A stretch of DNA of 64,000 nt from Acetobacter garciniae. GTDB lineage: Bacteria; Pseudomonadota; Alphaproteobacteria; Acetobacterales; Acetobacteraceae. The translations under genes and the position numbers were made by a program. The stretch's first letter is position 1. Each line of letters begins with the position of its first letter. The DNA lies in contig NZ_JAFVMH010000002.1 of NCBI RefSeq assembly GCF_017377735.1, positions 682,001-746,000 on the forward strand, in the 5' to 3' direction. The notes beneath the pieces are model-generated. The model did no database searches. It was given only the letters and a program-made list of their open reading frames with translations, and had not been told where the DNA came from. This document shows positions 44,182 to 53,920 of this stretch, piece after piece.

Positions 44182-44748
44182 ATGACCCAAGATACAGATC
44201 CCACCCAGGTCGAGGCACCGGCGGAGCCGACCCCGGCCGAACAGACAGCCCCCCAGGCCGAACACCCTGGCCAGGGGGATGCGCGCATTCTCGAACTTGA
44301 AAACGCTGTTGCGGAGTTCAAAGAAAAATGGCTGCGCGCCGAGGCTGAAAACCACAACCTGATGGCCCGCGCCAAGCGCGATGTGGAGGATGCCCGCCAG
44401 TACGCCGTGCAGAAATTCGCGCGCGACGTGGTGGAAGTGTCCGAAAACCTGCGCCGCGCCCTGGCCAGCCTGCCCCCCGCCCAGGAGGGGGAGGATTCGG
44501 TCGTGCAGAAGATGCGTGAAGGCATTGAAAGCACCGAGCGGTCCTTCCTGGCCATCCTGGAGCGGCACGGCATCAAGAGCGACGACCCGGCAGGCAAGCC
44601 GTTCGATGCCAACCTGCACCAGGCCATGGCCGAACAGCCCAGTGCCGAGCACGCCAACGGCACGGTGATCCAGGCCTGGACCCCGTCGTGGACCCTGCAC
44701 GGGCGACTGCTCAAGCCCGCCATGGTCGTTGTCGCCAAGACACCCTGA
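44182..44748 (+). CDS. grpE: Nucleotide exchange factor GrpE
   Basis: A 188-residue DnaK exchange factor. An acidic Pro/Glu-rich N-terminus (1-35) leads into a long coiled coil (ILELENAVAEFKEKWLRAEAENHNLMARAKRDVEDA), then the beta-wing domain with GKPFDANLHQAMAEQPS and NGTVIQAWTPSWTLHGRLLKPAMVVVA. It helps release ADP from DnaK. It precedes dnaK by 228 bases and dnaJ follows, the full Hsp70 set in order. Confidence 0.96.
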   Translation: MTQDTDPTQVEAPAEPTPAEQTAPQAEHPGQGDARILELENAVAEFKEKWLRAEAENHNLMARAKRDVEDARQYAVQKFARDVVEVSENLRRALASLPPAQEGEDSVVQKMREGIESTERSFLAILERHGIKSDDPAGKPFDANLHQAMAEQPSAEHANGTVIQAWTPSWTLHGRLLKPAMVVVAKTP

Positions 44749-44832
44749 GCGGGCTTGGCGGCAGGTAGCCGGATGAAGGCGGGGCACATGCCGGAGGGGG
44801 GCGAAAAATCCTGTCCCGGCAGGGGGCTCCGT

Positions 44833-44861
44833 CTTGAAAAAGGGAAAACGCTCCCCTACAT
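44833..44861 (+). promoter_or_regulatory. RpoH (heat-shock) promoter of dnaK
   Basis: CTTGAAA at 44833-44839 is followed by CCCCTACAT at 44853-44861 with a 13-base spacer, close to the sigma32 consensus. It lies about 115 bases before the dnaK ATG. Confidence 0.7.
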
Positions 44862-44976
44862 CCAAGAGTGTCATTCAGCGCCGTTCCGATGGTTCATGGG
44901 GCGACGCTGGCATAGATAAATAAAAGGGGCCTTCCGTGGTGCTTCGGGCCGCGAGAGGTCGCTGGAGGGAATATAC

Positions 44977-46881
44977 ATGAGTAAAGTTATTGGTATTGAC
45001 CTTGGCACCACCAACTCCTGCGTGGCCGTGCGTGAAGGCAATGAAACAAAGGTTATCGAAAACAGCGAGGGCGCGCGCACGACGCCGTCCATGGTCGCCT
45101 TTACCGAAGGCGGTGAAATGCTGGTCGGCCAGGCCGCCAAGCGCCAGGCCGTAACAAACCCCACCAACACGCTTTATGCGGTCAAGCGCCTGATCGGTCG
45201 CCGCTTCGACGATGCGACGGTCCAGAAGGACAAGGGCATGGTGCCCTATGCCATCGTCAAGGGTGACAATGGCGATGCCTGGGTCGAGGCACGCGGCACG
45301 AAATACGCGCCTTCCCAGATTTCCGCCTTTATTCTTGGCAAGATGAAGGAAACGGCCGAAGCGTATCTGGGTGACAAGGTGACTCAGGCCGTCATTACCG
45401 TTCCCGCCTACTTCAACGACGCCCAGCGCCAGGCCACCAAGGATGCCGGTCGTATCGCGGGTCTTGAAGTGCTGCGTATCATCAACGAGCCGACCGCGGC
45501 CGCACTCGCCTACGGGCTTGAGAAGAAGAGCGGCGGCACGGTTGCGGTCTATGACCTTGGCGGCGGCACGTTCGACGTGTCGGTCCTGGAAATTTCCGAC
45601 GGCGTGATCGAGGTCAAGTCCACCAACGGCGATACGTTCCTGGGTGGTGAGGATTTCGACAACCGCGTGATCGCCTACCTGGCCGATGAATTCAAGCGCG
45701 AGCAGGGCATCGACCTGCGTTCGGACAAGCTGGCTCTGCAGCGCCTGAAGGAAGCGGCTGAAAAGGCCAAGATCGAGCTTTCCTCCTCCAAGGAAACCGA
45801 GATCAACCTGCCCTTCATCACGGCCGATGCGTCCGGGCCCAAGCACCTTGTGCTCAAGCTGACCCGTGCGAAGCTGGAAAGCCTGGTGGACGACCTGATC
45901 GCCCGCACGCTTGAGCCCTGCAAGGCGGCGCTGAAGGATTCCGGCCTGTCCGCGTCCCAGATCGATGAAGTCATCCTGGTCGGCGGCATGACGCGGATGC
46001 CCAAGGTGATCGAGACGGTCAAGGAATTCTTCGGCAAGGATCCGGCCCGCAACGTGAACCCGGATGAAGTGGTGGCCATCGGTGCGGCCATTCAGGGCGC
46101 TGTGCTCAAGGGTGACGTGAAAGACGTCCTGCTGCTGGACGTGACGCCGCTTTCCCTGGGTATCGAAACACTGGGTGGCGTGTTCACCCGCCTGATCGAT
46201 CGCAACACCACCATCCCGACCAAGAAGAGCCAGGTGTTCTCCACGGCGGATGACAACCAGGGTGCTGTGACCATCAAGGTCTATCAGGGCGAGCGCGAAA
46301 TGGCGGCTGACAACAAGCTGCTGGGCAATTTCGACCTGACCGGCATTCCGCCCGCACCGCGTGGTGTGCCCCAGATCGAAGTCACGTTCGATATCGACGC
46401 CAACGGCATTGTCTCGGTCTCGGCCAAGGACAAGGCGACCGGCAAGGAACAGCAGATCAAGATCCAGGCGTCTGGCGGTCTGTCCGATGTCGATATCGAA
46501 AAGATGGTGAAGGATGCCGAAGCCAACGCGGCGGCTGACAAGGCCAAGCGCGAGCAGGTGGAAGCCCGCAACAGTGCCGAAGCCCTGATCCATCAGGTCG
46601 AGAAGTCTCTGGCCGAAGCGGGCGACAAGGTTCCCGCGGCGGAAAAGACCGAGGCGGAAGAAGCTGTCGCCGCCGTCAAGTCCGCCTTGGAAGGGAGTGA
46701 CGCGGAAGCGCTGAAGAGCGCGACCGAGCGCCTGACCCAGGCTGCCATGAAGGTGGGTGAAGCCGCCTACAAGGCTGGCCAGGAAGGGCCGGAAGCCGGT
46801 GCCGCCCCTGCCGGCGCCGCGGACGAGAAAGAAATTGTCGACGCTGACTTCGAAGATGTGAACGACAGCAAGAAGTCCTGA
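44977..46881 (+). CDS. dnaK: Molecular chaperone DnaK (Hsp70)
   Basis: A 634-residue Hsp70. It starts with [15 protein letters not shown], then [32 protein letters not shown] and the phosphate-2 motif [14 protein letters not shown]; the linker is [18 protein letters not shown] and the substrate-binding domain and C-terminal [10 protein letters not shown] tail follow. It folds and refolds proteins with DnaJ and GrpE. A GGAGGGA ribosome site lies before ATG 44977. A heat-shock promoter is upstream and a terminator-like hairpin lies before dnaJ. Confidence 0.99.
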   Translation: MSKVIGIDLGTTNSCVAVREGNETKVIENSEGARTTPSMVAFTEGGEMLVGQAAKRQAVTNPTNTLYAVKRLIGRRFDDATVQKDKGMVPYAIVKGDNGDAWVEARGTKYAPSQISAFILGKMKETAEAYLGDKVTQAVITVPAYFNDAQRQATKDAGRIAGLEVLRIINEPTAAALAYGLEKKSGGTVAVYDLGGGTFDVSVLEISDGVIEVKSTNGDTFLGGEDFDNRVIAYLADEFKREQGIDLRSDKLALQRLKEAAEKAKIELSSSKETEINLPFITADASGPKHLVLKLTRAKLESLVDDLIARTLEPCKAALKDSGLSASQIDEVILVGGMTRMPKVIETVKEFFGKDPARNVNPDEVVAIGAAIQGAVLKGDVKDVLLLDVTPLSLGIETLGGVFTRLIDRNTTIPTKKSQVFSTADDNQGAVTIKVYQGEREMAADNKLLGNFDLTGIPPAPRGVPQIEVTFDIDANGIVSVSAKDKATGKEQQIKIQASGGLSDVDIEKMVKDAEANAAADKAKREQVEARNSAEALIHQVEKSLAEAGDKVPAAEKTEAEEAVAAVKSALEGSDAEALKSATERLTQAAMKVGEAAYKAGQEGPEAGAAPAGAADEKEIVDADFEDVNDSKKS

Positions 46882-46941
46882 TCGGACGCAAGTTTACGGG
46901 GTGGCCATATACCAGGAATGGCCATCCCGCCTGAGAGTTAC

Positions 46942-46976
46942 GGCGTCCGTGCTTCCTGAAGGCGGGCGCCTTTTTT
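46942..46976 (+). terminator. Terminator-like hairpin between dnaK and dnaJ
   Basis: GGCGTCCG (46942-46949) pairs with CGGGCGCC (46963-46970) with one G-T pair, followed by six T. It may reduce dnaJ expression relative to dnaK. Confidence 0.75.
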
Positions 46977-47027
46977 CATTCTGGAGAGTTGCTGTGCTCA
47001 GGCAAGAGGCAGCCCAAGAGGACATCC

Positions 47028-48164
47028 ATGGCCACGCAGGTTGATTACTACGAAGTTCTTGAAATTTCCCGCACCTCTTCGGCCGAGGAAATCAAGAAAT
47101 CCTATCGCAGGCTGGCCATGCAGTACCATCCCGACCGCAATCCGGGCGATGCGGCGGCCGAAGCCAAGTTCAAGGAAATCAACCAAGCTTACGACGTTCT
47201 GAAGGACGAGCAGAAGCGTGCGGCCTATGACCGTTTCGGCCATTCCGCCTTCGAAGGCGGGGGCGGTGGCCCGGGCGGGTTCGATTTCAGCGGCTTTGGC
47301 GGCGGCGGGCTGGGCGATATTTTCGAACAGATGTTCGGCGATATGATGGGCCGGCGCGGCGGTCAGGCGCGCAGCGGCAACGATATCCAGACCCAGGTCG
47401 AAATCACGCTGGAAGAAGCCTTCTCGGGCGTGAAAAAGGACGTGCGCGTCATTACCCGCGTGGCCTGCGAAAGCTGCCACGGCACCGGCTCGGGCGATGG
47501 CGAGGCAGGGGTGCAGACCTGCCCAAGCTGCCATGGGGCGGGCAAGGTGCGGGCCCAGCAGGGCTTTTTCATTGTCGAACGTCCCTGTCCGACCTGTCAT
47601 GGGGCCGGCAAGATCGTCAAGGATCCATGCAAGACCTGCCACGGGGAAGGCACGGTCGAGCGTGAGCGCACCATTGCCGTACAGGTTCCCGCTGGGGTGG
47701 AGGACGGCACGCGCATCCGCCTGACGGGCGAGGGCGAGGCCGGCGGCAATGGCGTGCCCCCCGGTGACCTGTATGTGCATGTCGCGGTGGCCGAACACAG
47801 TCTTTTCCAGCGCGACGGGGCCAATATCTATTGCCGCGTGCCATTGCGCATGGCGCAGGCCGCCCTTGGCACGGAAATCGAGGTACCGGTCATAGATGGC
47901 AGCCGCACCAAGGTGAAAATTCCGCCCGGCACGCAGACGGGTGCGCATTTCCGGCTGCGCGGCAAGGGGTTTTCGGTGCTCCGTTCGAGTGCGAGGGGCG
48001 ATATGTATATCCAGGTCACGGTGGAAACGCCGCAGAACCTGACCAAGCGCCAGCGTGAGCTTCTGGAGGAATTCGAGACCGAAGCGGGCGAGGACGTCAA
48101 GCACAGCCCCGAACACACCGGCTTTTTCCGCCGTGTCCGCGATTTTTTTGAAGGAACGGAATAA
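47028..48164 (+). CDS. dnaJ: Chaperone protein DnaJ
   Basis: A 378-residue class A Hsp40. The J domain ([16 protein letters not shown] ... with the HPD motif in YHPDRNPGD) stimulates DnaK ATPase. A Gly/Phe-rich segment ([18 protein letters not shown]) follows, then four zinc motifs of the CxxCxGxG type ([40 protein letters not shown]) and the substrate-binding C-terminal domains. ATG 47028 was chosen because the DYYEVL motif starts right after. dapB follows within 6 bases. Confidence 0.98.
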   Translation: MATQVDYYEVLEISRTSSAEEIKKSYRRLAMQYHPDRNPGDAAAEAKFKEINQAYDVLKDEQKRAAYDRFGHSAFEGGGGGPGGFDFSGFGGGGLGDIFEQMFGDMMGRRGGQARSGNDIQTQVEITLEEAFSGVKKDVRVITRVACESCHGTGSGDGEAGVQTCPSCHGAGKVRAQQGFFIVERPCPTCHGAGKIVKDPCKTCHGEGTVERERTIAVQVPAGVEDGTRIRLTGEGEAGGNGVPPGDLYVHVAVAEHSLFQRDGANIYCRVPLRMAQAALGTEIEVPVIDGSRTKVKIPPGTQTGAHFRLRGKGFSVLRSSARGDMYIQVTVETPQNLTKRQRELLEEFETEAGEDVKHSPEHTGFFRRVRDFFEGTE

Positions 48165-48169
48165 GCCCG

Positions 48170-48961
48170 ATGCGTATTGGCATAGCTGGCATCACCGGCC
48201 GGGTCGGCCGCCTGCTGGTGCAGGAAGTCCTTGCAGCGGGCGCTGTTCTGGCGGGGGGCACAACCCGCCATCCTGAACAGGCCGGGGATCTGGCCCGGAT
48301 ACTTCCCCAGAACACGCCCCTGCTTGCGGACATGGCCGAACTGGCCCGTATCAGCGATGTAGTGATCGACTTCACCCATGCCGATACGGTCATACCCAAT
48401 GCCAGGGCGCTGGCCCAAGGGGGGGCTGCCTGGGTGCTGGGCACGACGGGGCTTTCCCCCATGCAGCTTGATGCCGTGCGGGAGGCTGCGGGCCATATCG
48501 CCGTAGTGCATGCTGCCAATTTTTCGCCCGGCGTCACGCTGGTGCAAAGGCTGGCCACCATGATGGGGCGCGCCTTGCCCGCCGAGTCCTACGATGCGGA
48601 AATTGTCGAAATGCACCACCGCCAGAAAGTGGACGCGCCTTCGGGCACGGCCCTGGCGATAGGCGAGGCCGTGGCCCGCGGGCGGGACGTGGCTTTGGCT
48701 GAAGTGCGTGAAAGCGGGCGCGACGGCCATACCGGCCCGCGCAAGCCCGGTGCGATCGGCTTTGCGGCCCTGCGTGGCGGGCAGATCGTGGGGGAGCATG
48801 AGGTACTGTTCACCTCGGCCGATGAACAGATCAGCCTGGCGCACAAGGCGTTTGACCGGCGTATTTTTGCAACCGGTGCCGTAAGAGCGGCGCTGTGGCT
48901 CGAAAACCGCGATTCGGGTTTGTATAATATGGAAGACGTGCTGGGTCTCCCACCTCTTTAG
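48170..48961 (+). CDS. dapB: 4-hydroxy-tetrahydrodipicolinate reductase
   Basis: A 263-residue enzyme of lysine and meso-diaminopimelate synthesis. The NAD(P)-binding GITGRVGRLL is at the N-terminus, VVIDFTHAD and LGTTGLSP follow, and the catalytic motif EMHHRQKVDAPSGTAL holds the His and Lys. DAP feeds peptidoglycan. It is 5 bases from dnaJ, so it may be in the chaperone transcript. Family length is 265-270. Confidence 0.97.
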   Translation: MRIGIAGITGRVGRLLVQEVLAAGAVLAGGTTRHPEQAGDLARILPQNTPLLADMAELARISDVVIDFTHADTVIPNARALAQGGAAWVLGTTGLSPMQLDAVREAAGHIAVVHAANFSPGVTLVQRLATMMGRALPAESYDAEIVEMHHRQKVDAPSGTALAIGEAVARGRDVALAEVRESGRDGHTGPRKPGAIGFAALRGGQIVGEHEVLFTSADEQISLAHKAFDRRIFATGAVRAALWLENRDSGLYNMEDVLGLPPL

Positions 48962-49077
48962 CGTGTTTTTTGCAGCCCATACGGGTATATGTGCAGACTG
49001 CGGGGCAGAAAACCGGCGCCGACCCCCATCCGGCCCGTTCAACCCCTTGACCATTGGCGCCTATACCGCCATACGCG

Positions 49078-49110
49078 GACCATCCCCTTTGTTGATCACG
49101 GGGGATGGTC
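49078..49110 (+). promoter_or_regulatory. Strong hairpin in the metK leader
   Basis: GACCATCCCC (49078-49087) pairs perfectly with GGGGATGGTC (49101-49110) across a 13-base loop; a T-rich stretch (CCTTTTTC) follows. It may end dapB transcription or act as an attenuator for metK. No known SAM riboswitch class could be matched. Confidence 0.6.
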
Positions 49111-49153
49111 ACCTGTTTCCTTTTTCACTCTGCGTGGGGCGAACGGCACCATT

Positions 49154-50341
49154 ATGCGTAAAGACGGCGATTTTCTGTTTACTTCGGAATCCGTTTCCGA
49201 AGGCCATCCCGACAAGGTAGCTGACCGGATTAGCGATACCGTTCTGGACGCTTATCTGGCTGCGGACCCTGAAGCCCGCGTGGCATGTGAAACGCTGGTG
49301 ACAACCAACCGCATCGTCCTGGCAGGGGAAGTGCGCGGCCCCGCCAGCGTGACGTCCGAGCAGCTGATCGAAGCGGCGCGTGAAGCGGTCAAGGATATCG
49401 GTTACGATCAGGCCGGTTTCTCCTGGCGGCATGCGCATGCGGCGAACTACCTGCATGCCCAGTCGGCCGATATCGCCGTGGGCGTGGACAGCACCGACGA
49501 CAAGGACGAAGGTGCGGGCGACCAGGGGATTATGTTCGGCTATGCGTCGAACGAAACCGACACCCTCATGCCGGCTCCCCTGTATTACGCGCACCGCATC
49601 CTGCACCAGATCCGCGATCTGCGTCGCGCGGGCGATCCGCGCGTGGCGGGGCTGCAGCCCGACGCCAAAAGCCAGGTCACGCTGCGTTACGTCAACGGCC
49701 GCCCGGTGGGTGCGACCTCGGTCGTGATTTCCACCCAGCATGATGAAGGCGTGAAGCAGGATGCGCTGCGTGAAGGCCTGCTGGCCATCACGCGTGACGT
49801 GCTGCCCGAAGGCTGGATGCCGCCCGAGAGCGAATTCTACGCCAACCCCACCGGCGTGTTCGTGATCGGTGGCCCCGATGGCGATTGCGGCCTGACCGGG
49901 CGCAAGATCATTGTGGATACCTATGGTGGCGCGGCCCCACATGGCGGTGGCGCATTCTCGGGCAAGGATCCCACCAAGGTGGATCGCTCGGCCGCCTATG
50001 CGTGCCGTTACCTGGCCAAGAACGTCGTGGCGGCCGGGCTTGCCGATCGCTGCACGATCCAGCTTTCCTACGCCATTGGCGTGTCGCATCCGCTGTCCGT
50101 CTATGTGGACCTGGATGAAACCGGCAAGGATGTGGACGAAGCCCGCCTGGGTGACGTGCTGCGCCAGGTCATGGACCTGACCCCGCGCGGCATTCGCAAG
50201 CATCTGCGGCTCAACCGTCCGATCTATGCCGTGACCTCCGCCTATGGCCATTTCGGCCGCACGCCGGACGACGCGCTGGATACCTTCACCTGGGAACGTA
50301 CCGACCTGGTCGACGCCCTGCGTGGCGCCCTGAAGGCCTAA
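49154..50341 (+). CDS. metK: S-adenosylmethionine synthase
   Basis: A 395-residue enzyme making SAM from Met and ATP. Motifs are [28 protein letters not shown], the PPi/metal loop [21 protein letters not shown] with [19 protein letters not shown], and the C-terminal THFGR-like YGHFGR. ATG 49154 is the first Met before the family's start motif. trmB follows after about 10 bases, so they form an operon in which the SAM-using enzyme lies next to the SAM-making enzyme. Confidence 0.98.
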   Translation: MRKDGDFLFTSESVSEGHPDKVADRISDTVLDAYLAADPEARVACETLVTTNRIVLAGEVRGPASVTSEQLIEAAREAVKDIGYDQAGFSWRHAHAANYLHAQSADIAVGVDSTDDKDEGAGDQGIMFGYASNETDTLMPAPLYYAHRILHQIRDLRRAGDPRVAGLQPDAKSQVTLRYVNGRPVGATSVVISTQHDEGVKQDALREGLLAITRDVLPEGWMPPESEFYANPTGVFVIGGPDGDCGLTGRKIIVDTYGGAAPHGGGAFSGKDPTKVDRSAAYACRYLAKNVVAAGLADRCTIQLSYAIGVSHPLSVYVDLDETGKDVDEARLGDVLRQVMDLTPRGIRKHLRLNRPIYAVTSAYGHFGRTPDDALDTFTWERTDLVDALRGALKA

Positions 50342-50356
50342 GAAGGCAAGGTGTCG

Positions 50357-51109
50357 ATGCCGGAGGTCAAAGGTCAGGCTGCCATGGCCCGTGCCGTAGG
50401 CAGCCAGCCTGAAACGGCGGATGTCAAACCCCCGCCCGAGCGGCTTTATGGCCGCCAGCGCGGTCATCCGCTCCGGCCCCGGCAGGAACGCCTGCTGGAG
50501 GAAACGCTGCCCCGGCTGCGTTTCCCGCTTGAACAGGCGGCCCATCCGGCTGCCGTGTTCGGTCACAAGCCCGAACAGATCTGGCTTGAAGTCGGGTTTG
50601 GCGGGGGCGAACATGTCCTTGCCCAGACCCGCGCCCACCCCGAAGTGGGCTATATCGCCTCCGAAGTGTTCCATAACGGGTTGTGTTCCCTGCTGACGCA
50701 TCTTGTGCCCATGGAGCAGGAAGCCACGGCCCCGCTGCCCGACATGCTGCGCCTGTGGGACGATGACGCACGGCTGGTGCTGCGCGCGCTCCCCGAAGCC
50801 AGCCTGGACCGGATGTTCCTGATGTTCCCCGACCCGTGGCCCAAGGCCCGCCATGCCAAGCGGCGTTTCGTGCACCCGCAGAACGTGGCCCTTGTCGCCC
50901 ATGCCCTTAAACCCGGCGCTGTCTGGCGTGTTGCAAGCGATGACCCGACCTATCAGGCCTGGGTGAATGACGTCATGGCCGAGCAGACATATTTCGATGC
51001 GCCGCCCCCCGTGGCCGAGCGGCCCGAAGGCTGGTTCCCCACCCGGTACGAGGCCAAGGCCATCGCCGCCGGCCGCCAGCCGCTTTACTGGACATTCACC
51101 CGCCGTTAA
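50357..51109 (+). CDS. trmB: tRNA (guanine-N7-)-methyltransferase
   Basis: About 250 residues. It methylates G46 of tRNAs. The SAM-binding motif LEVGFGGGEHV is near residue 80, with DRMFLMFPDPWPKARHAKRRFVHP as the motif V/VI catalytic region (FPDPWPKxRHxKRR). The C-terminal PTRYEAKAIAAGRQPLYWTF is typical. GTG 50351 is an alternative start. It is directly behind metK. Confidence 0.95.
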   Translation: MPEVKGQAAMARAVGSQPETADVKPPPERLYGRQRGHPLRPRQERLLEETLPRLRFPLEQAAHPAAVFGHKPEQIWLEVGFGGGEHVLAQTRAHPEVGYIASEVFHNGLCSLLTHLVPMEQEATAPLPDMLRLWDDDARLVLRALPEASLDRMFLMFPDPWPKARHAKRRFVHPQNVALVAHALKPGAVWRVASDDPTYQAWVNDVMAEQTYFDAPPPVAERPEGWFPTRYEAKAIAAGRQPLYWTFTRR

Positions 51110-51204
51110 GGGTGCCCGGATTTCAGTTTTCTCAGGCTGGTTCCTTCCGCGCGGGATGATGGTGCCAGCCGCATTTCGTTTCCGCCGTGCGAAAGGTCCC
51201 AACC

Positions 51205-52782
51205 ATGAGCCAGACGACGCTGCCCATCCGCCGCGCCCTTGTTTCCGTTTCCGATAAAACCGGCCTGCTCGATCTGGCGCGGGCCCTTGCGGCCCAGGGT
51301 GCGGAAATCCTCTCGACCGGGGGGTCCGCCAAGGCCCTGCGTGAAGCCGGGGTGCCGGTGACGGATGTGTCCGATTATACGGGCTTCCCCGAAATTCTGG
51401 ATGGCCGGGTCAAGACGCTGGTTCCCAAGATCCACGGTGGCATTCTGGGGCGGCGCGACCTGCCTGCGCATCTGGCACAGATGGAAGAGCACGGCATCGG
51501 CCCGATCGACCTGGTGGCGGTGAATCTCTACCCGTTCGAGAAAACCGTGGCCTCGGGCGCGGATAGCGAGACCTGTATCGAGAATATCGATATCGGTGGC
51601 CCCGCCCTGATTCGCGCCGCCGCCAAGAACCATGCCCATGTGGTGGTGCTGACCGACCCCGCCCAGTACGAAGGCCTGATAGATGCGCTGGGCGATGGCG
51701 GCACCACGCTGGAAGCACGCCGTGCCTATGCCGGGGCGGCCTATGCCCGCACGGCGGCCTATGATGCAGCCATTGCCACTTGGTTTGCCGAACAGGCGCA
51801 GCAGCCTCTGGCAGAGCGGTTCATTCTGGCGGGCCAGCGCGCCGAAATCCTGCGTTATGGCGAAAACCCGCACCAGCAGGCCGCCTTCTACCGCGACGGC
51901 AGCACCCGGCCCGGCGTTGCATCCGCCGTGCAGGTGCAGGGCAAGTCCCTGTCCTATAACAACATCAACGATACCGATGCGGCGTTCGAGGCCGTAGCCG
52001 AGTTCGACAGCCCGGCCGTGGTCATTGTCAAGCACGCCAATCCCTGTGGTGTGGCCGTGGCCTCCAGCCTGTCCGATGCATGGGACCAGGCGCTGAAATG
52101 CGACCCGGTTTCCGCCTTTGGGGGTATTGTGGCCCTGAACGGCACGCTCGATGCCGCCACGGCCGAGAAAATTTCCACCATCTTTACCGAGGTGATTGTC
52201 GCCCCCGATGCGCAGGATGAGGCAAAAGCCCTGCTGGCGCGCAAGAAAAACCTGCGCCTGCTGCTGACCGGCGGCCTGCCCGACCCGGCCGCGGGCGGCA
52301 TTGTCGTGCGCTCGGTCGCTGGCGGCTTCCTGGCCCAGACCCGCGATAACGGCCGTGTCATGCCCGCCGACCTGAAGGTGGTGACCAGGCGCGCCCCCTC
52401 CGCGCAGGAAATGCAGGACCTTCTGTTCGCGTTCCGGGTCGCCAAGCATGTGAAGTCCAACGCCATTGTCTACGCCAGGGACGGGGCGACGGTTGGTATC
52501 GGTGCGGGGCAGATGAGCCGCGTGGATTCAGCGCGCATTGCCGCGAGCAAAAGTGGGGAGGCCGCAAAGGCCGCCGGGCAGGATACGCCGCTGACCCAGG
52601 GTTCGGTTGCGGCCTCCGATGCGTTCTTCCCCTTCGCCGACGGGCTTGAAACCATTGTGGCGGCAGGGGCGACCGCGGTTATCCAGCCCGGCGGGTCCAT
52701 CCGTGATGATGAGGTCATTGCCGCAGCCGATGCGGCGGGCATTGCCATGGTGTTTACTGGTATGCGCCATTTCCGGCACTGA
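51205..52782 (+). CDS. purH: Bifunctional AICAR transformylase/IMP cyclohydrolase
   Basis: A 525-residue enzyme that does the last two steps of IMP synthesis. The N-terminal cyclohydrolase domain has [34 protein letters not shown] and [15 protein letters not shown]. The AICAR transformylase domain (from ~200) has [26 protein letters not shown] and [14 protein letters not shown], and ends with [14 protein letters not shown] and [14 protein letters not shown] 51205 was chosen to match the family start. The 95-base upstream gap shows nothing regular. Confidence 0.98.
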   Translation: MSQTTLPIRRALVSVSDKTGLLDLARALAAQGAEILSTGGSAKALREAGVPVTDVSDYTGFPEILDGRVKTLVPKIHGGILGRRDLPAHLAQMEEHGIGPIDLVAVNLYPFEKTVASGADSETCIENIDIGGPALIRAAAKNHAHVVVLTDPAQYEGLIDALGDGGTTLEARRAYAGAAYARTAAYDAAIATWFAEQAQQPLAERFILAGQRAEILRYGENPHQQAAFYRDGSTRPGVASAVQVQGKSLSYNNINDTDAAFEAVAEFDSPAVVIVKHANPCGVAVASSLSDAWDQALKCDPVSAFGGIVALNGTLDAATAEKISTIFTEVIVAPDAQDEAKALLARKKNLRLLLTGGLPDPAAGGIVVRSVAGGFLAQTRDNGRVMPADLKVVTRRAPSAQEMQDLLFAFRVAKHVKSNAIVYARDGATVGIGAGQMSRVDSARIAASKSGEAAKAAGQDTPLTQGSVAASDAFFPFADGLETIVAAGATAVIQPGGSIRDDEVIAAADAAGIAMVFTGMRHFRH

Positions 52783-52915
52783 CACGCTATGCGCGCTCTT
52801 GCGGGAAATGCTTTTCGTGGCGAAGAATGGCAGACGAGTCCCGCCCCATGTGCGTAACATGCGGCGCGGGGCCTGTTTCTGGCCCATTGGGGCCGCGATT
52901 TTCATAGTCGGTTGA

Positions 52916-53692
52916 ATGATGCGCCATCTGTCTTTTTTCTGTGCGGCTCCCCTGGCTGCTGTCCTGGCTTTTTCCACCGCTGTGGCGGCCCCTGCCCACA
53001 GGCGGGTGGTGTCCCCCCAGATCGAGACGGCCCCCCCTGCCGCCGCAGCCCCCCAGCACAGCACGCAGGGTGTGTATGACCTTTCCCCCCTGCCGGTGTT
53101 CACGGGCAAGATCGAGCAGTTCCTGCCGTCCTCCCATGGCGGGATCATCGGCTTTATCCTGACCGATGGCACGCAGGTTTTTGTTTCCGTGGCGGAAGGG
53201 CATAGTTTTGCGGGGCTGATCAAGCCGGGCGATACGGTGCAGATCAGCGGGCTCAAGGGGGTCGGGCTGCCGATCATCCGCGCGTTCGAGGTGACAAGCC
53301 CGCGCGGGCGCAGCGTGCAGGACAATTTCATCAGCATGCCGCTGCATTCGACGGAAATGATTTCCGGCCCCGACCTTGTCCAGCATGGTGAGGTCTGGAT
53401 GCCGCTCTATAGTGTGGGCGGCAAGCTGACGGGTGCGGTGCTCAAGGACCATTCCGTCATTTACCTGTCCACGGCGGAAGCCGCGCGGGTGGCCAACCTG
53501 CTCCAGCCCGGGCAGATGCTCTATGCCGTGGGCACGGGCAGCAGTGGGGAACTGGGTACTGCGATCGATGCGCGCGAAATCGGCCCGTCGGCTGACAAGC
53601 TGGTCTCCGTAACCGTGGGGGAAGCCCCCCCGCCCGGCCCGCCGGCGGGGAGCGCGGGTTACGACGTCATTCCCGGTGCCGGGGACCACTAA
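52916..53692 (+). CDS. Exported protein with OB-fold-like repeats, function unknown
   Basis: A 258-residue protein. A signal peptide (MMRHLSFFCAAPLAAVLAFSTAVAAP) is followed by a Pro/Ala linker. Residues ~65-120 (FTGKIEQFLPSSHGGIIGFILTDGTQVFVSVAEG ... IKPGDTVQISGLKG) and a second segment (TGAVLKDHSVIYLST ... LLQPGQMLYAVGTG) look like two related beta-barrel halves of OB type. I do not recognise the family. It stands alone between purH and a strong terminator. A weak ribosome site before ATG 52916 (ATG 52919 alternative) limits start confidence. Confidence 0.65.
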   Translation: MMRHLSFFCAAPLAAVLAFSTAVAAPAHRRVVSPQIETAPPAAAAPQHSTQGVYDLSPLPVFTGKIEQFLPSSHGGIIGFILTDGTQVFVSVAEGHSFAGLIKPGDTVQISGLKGVGLPIIRAFEVTSPRGRSVQDNFISMPLHSTEMISGPDLVQHGEVWMPLYSVGGKLTGAVLKDHSVIYLSTAEAARVANLLQPGQMLYAVGTGSSGELGTAIDAREIGPSADKLVSVTVGEAPPPGPPAGSAGYDVIPGAGDH

Positions 53693-53770
53693 TCCGGTTT
53701 CCACGCGCATGGCATGGTCGAAGCCTGCGTGAAAGACCGCGTCTTTGCGGCGTTTCGACAGGATTGAAAA

Positions 53771-53804
53771 AAGGGCGGTCCCGGAAGTGGGACCGCCCTT
53801 TTTT
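53771..53804. terminator. Strong bidirectional terminator
   Basis: AAGGGCGGTCCC (53771-53782) pairs perfectly with GGGACCGCCCTT (53789-53800) over a 6-base loop, with T-run on both strands (A-run upstream). It lies between the exported protein gene and convergent glyS. Confidence 0.93.
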
Positions 53805-53920
53805 ATTGAATGCCGTGGGGGAGCGTTTTTTGCCGCAAGCGAGCCCGGCGGGGCAGGTCTTGCATGGACCCGAAAACTCCCCGCGAACCCGCTCATGCGG
53901 CCGCCCGCTGCTGGTGGCCT

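Noticed and set aside
49109-51202. A 697-codon open frame opposite metK-trmB
   Set aside because: Crosses two certain genes antisense and shows no protein-like motifs.
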